Of a stretch of 64,000 nt of DNA, positions 61,989 to 64,000 are shown one piece after another. The translations under genes were made by a program, and so were the position numbers. Numbering within the stretch: position 1 is the stretch's first letter; each line of letters begins with the position of its first letter. The notes beneath the pieces are model-generated. The model was not told where the DNA came from, did not search any database, and saw nothing but the letters and a program-made list of their open reading frames with translations. The DNA is from CAVVST01 sp963750995. GTDB taxonomy: Bacteria; Acidobacteriota; Vicinamibacteria; Vicinamibacterales; UBA2999. The DNA lies in NCBI GenBank assembly GCA_963750995.1, contig CAVVST010000005.1, positions 62,001-126,000 on the forward strand. The letters are read 5' to 3'.

Positions 61989-63237
61989 TCAATAGTTCAA
62001 GCGGGCGCATCCGGCGCACGCCATCTCCATTTTTGAGCACGAATTTCTGAGCCCGTTTGCCGCTCTTGACTTCGCCCGTGTAGATGTTGCCCAAGGAATC
62101 GGTTGCAATCGCATCGATCCAGAAGAACTGCCCCGCCATGCGGCCGGGGCTGCCCACGCTTCCCGACGAGCGCGCCCGTGTGGCGATCGTGAATCCAGAT
62201 CCGGTGGTTGGTGCCATCCGCGATCGAGCACGTACTGCTGTCCCGGGTCGTGCGAAAGCGTCAGATTATACGTCGAGCCGCACATCCCGAACTTCTCCGG
62301 GTTGCAGATGCGGACCGCGTGATGGCGTGTTGGGCGCGACCAGGAACTCGCCGGACGAACTTGCCCTGTTTGGTGAAGACCTGGATCCGGTTCATGCCGC
62401 GCTCGCAGACATAGACCAGGCCGTCGGTCGAGATGTGGACGCAGTGCAGCGCCGGGGCGAACTCCGCTGGTCGGGAGGCGGGCCGCCTTTCCAGTCGTAC
62501 GGCGGCGTCGGCGTATTCGTGATCTCGCTGAGCGGCTGGCCGCGCCCGCCCCATCCCGCGCTTGAAGCTGCCGTCGTAGCCGTAGACCAGGACGCGTTTG
62601 TTTCGACCAGGTAAATCTCGCGGGCCGGCTCGTCGAGCGTGAAGATGAAGACGCCGTTGTTGAGCACGTCGGTCTGCTGGTTGTTCATCGGCAGGTTGGC
62701 GTTCGCCTCGCCGGCGGCCGGCAGCGGGGCGCGATGGCCGAAGTCCCACAGGAACTTCCCGTCGCGGGTGAACTTCTGGATGCTGTTGCCGCGCCCGCCG
62801 GCCGAAATCCAGACGTTGTGCTCCTTATCGACGACGACCGTGTGGATTGGCCCTTCCGCGGGGCCACCCGGGATGATGCCCGGGACCGCCCCAGGCGTTC
62901 AGCAGGTTGCCCTGCGTGTCGAACTCGAGAATTTCAGGCGCTGCGATGCAGCAGTCGCCGCGCGGCGGAGTCGTGCGAGGCCATGCCTCGTCCGGGCGTG
63001 AGGTCCGCCGAGCGGCTGATCACCCAGACGTGATCCTCGTAGTCGGTCGCCATCACCGGCACCGCTTCCATCATCCAGTTCTTGGGCAGCGGCATCTTCG
63101 GCCAGAACGGATCGACCTGGTAGATCGGCACCGGCGACGGCACTCCGCGCTGGCTGCTGACCCGTCGGCACCGCCACCAGGCGGCAGAGACCGACCGCTA
63201 CGACGCACAGCTTCAACACGCCCGCTGAGATCCGCAT
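61989..63237 (-). CDS. Exported NHL-repeat protein, several frameshifts
   Basis: From ATG 63237 a signal peptide (ISAGVLKLCVVAVGL) is read. The frame then changes to IYQVDPFWPKMPLPKNWMMEAV (near 63150) and again several times to 61989. Segments such as VYVCERGMNRIQVFTKQGKF, VKMNNQQTDVLNNGVF-like MNNQQTDVL, WIDAIATDSLGNIYTGEVKSGKRAQKFV match the intact paralogue at 51467-52717 in the same order. The exact end is unclear because of a frame ambiguity near 62000. It lies between DUF1501 and the TonB receptor, the same layout class as 15-20 kb. Confidence 0.72.
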
Positions 63238-63390
63238 GGACCCTCCAAGGCCGCCGCCAGGTAGCTACACAGCGAAGATTTCTTCACCGTCAGCGAAGCC
63301 GACCGTTGCTCACGTCGTGCGCGCGGAGGGCCAGCGATCGTGCTCGACTGGCAGGGCTCCGCGTACCCGAGGTGAGGAACGGGTATGGAA

Positions 63391-64000
63391 CTACGCGAGT
63401 ACGCCCCTAACAAGGTTTCCGTGACGTCGGTCAGAGCGGAAGTCGCGTCCCTGAGACCTGTACGTGAGCCGCTCGTGATCGATCCCCAGCAAATGCAGGA
63501 TCGTCGCGTTCAGGTCGTGAATGTGCACCGGATCCTTGACGATGTTGTAGCCGAAGTCGTCGGTCTCGCCGTAGGTGATCCCGGCCTTTGACGCCGCCGC
63601 CCGCCATCCACACGCAGAAGTTGCCGCCGTGATGGTCGCGTCCGAAGTTGGTCTTGAGGGTGCCCTGCGCGAACGACGTCCGCCCGAACTCGGTGCCGAA
63701 CACCACCAGCGTGTCATCGAGCAGGCCGCGCTGCTTCAGGTCCGTCACCAGACCCGCCGTAGGCTGATCGACCTCGCGGCAGCTGGCTGGGAGCCGGCCG
63801 GCGATGCCGCCGTGGTGATCCCAGCCCATCTGCACCACCATCGTGTAGCGCACGTCGCGCTCGGCGAGCCGCCGGGCGAGCAGACAATTGCGCGCGAAGG
63901 TGCCGGCTTGCTTCACGTCCGGTCCATACAGATCCAGCACGTGCTCGGGCTCGTTCGAGATATCCGCGATCTCGGGCACGGACTCCTGCATCCGATACGC
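63391..64000 (-). CDS. DUF1501 domain protein, 5' part outside window, two frameshifts
   Basis: The C-terminal ~200 residues of a DUF1501 protein: ESVPEIADISNEPEHVLDLYGPDVKQAGTFARNCLLARRLAERDVRYTMV, GTEFGRTSFAQG, DHHGGNFCVWMAGG. The frame then shifts near 63593 to ITYGETDDFGYNIVKDPVHIHDLNATILHLLGID, and again near 63440 before the final NLVRGVLA. Identity to the intact copy at 15523-16968 is visibly high. The start lies beyond base 64000. Confidence 0.85.

Overview
The window is high-GC DNA, almost certainly from an Acidobacteriota genome close to Vicinamibacteria (old subdivision 6). The basis is its accessory gene content: Oar-like TonB receptors with an N-terminal carboxypeptidase-regulatory domain, DUF1501 + DUF1549/DUF1553 and DUF1552 + DUF1592 pairs, repeated DUF6152 and NHL-repeat secreted proteins, and Tat/Sec-exported hydrolases. 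This is an inference; no rRNA or other phylogenetic marker lies in the window.

Layout. 1-6375 (+): the 3' end of a TonB receptor, a hybrid sensor histidine kinase, a lone receiver protein and a GGDEF protein. 6372-20437 (-): a compact outer-membrane/exported operon (DUF1549/1553 cytochrome, DUF1501, TonB receptor, amidase, small exported proteins, esterase, broken amidohydrolase). 20568-28890: cofactor genes for tetrahydromethanopterin (H4MPT) and methanofuran (MFR): beta-RFAP synthase, DUF447, pabC/pabA/pabB, a DHPS-like protein, pterin dehydratase, SDR, mfnB. 28977-34779 (-): an inserted ankyrin/DUF1552/DUF1592 operon. 34796-46819: the core C1 island, with mfnE, a HisA-like gene, a PTPS-like gene, a CitG-like gene, mptN, mch, mfnF, mfnD, fhcD (ftr), fwdC, fwdA, fwdB and fwdD. 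46922-54640: exported NHL, DUF6152, VOC and SRUF proteins. 54677-58511 (-): fae, mtdB, DUF1464 and an ATP-grasp gene, the remaining C1 genes. 58604-64000 (-): DUF6152, TonB receptor, NHL protein and DUF1501, the last running off the edge.

How they fit. Fae condenses formaldehyde with H4MPT, MtdB and Mch oxidise and hydrolyse the C1 unit, Ftr moves the formyl group to MFR, and the Fwd complex releases it. The remaining island genes make H4MPT (pABA, beta-RFAP, glutamylation) and the MFR furan and glutamyl chain. All soluble steps from formaldehyde to formyl-MFR, plus much of both cofactor pathways, are in this one window.

The most striking observation is in fwdB. An in-frame TGA (45912-45914, minus strand) falls exactly where FwdB proteins carry the Cys or Sec that binds W/Mo (xHGP motif). 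A 7-bp stem with an AGUU loop follows it at a bacterial-SECIS-like distance. fwdB also keeps an N-terminal CxxCxxxC, and a separate fwdD (molybdopterin-dinucleotide-binding subunit) lies just upstream. Together these suggest a redox-active selenocysteine formylmethanofuran dehydrogenase in a bacterium, rather than the cofactor-less hydrolase known from methylotrophs.

Caution: several genes (fwdA, fwdB, mtdB, pabC, DUF1592, the 59-62 kb TonB receptor, the NHL gene at 62-63 kb, the last DUF1501) carry single-base frameshifts clustered in patches. This looks like assembly or read error, so any single-base claim, including the TGA, needs read-level confirmation. Intergenic gaps are all shorter than 300 bp and many hold palindromic repeats of several distinct families.
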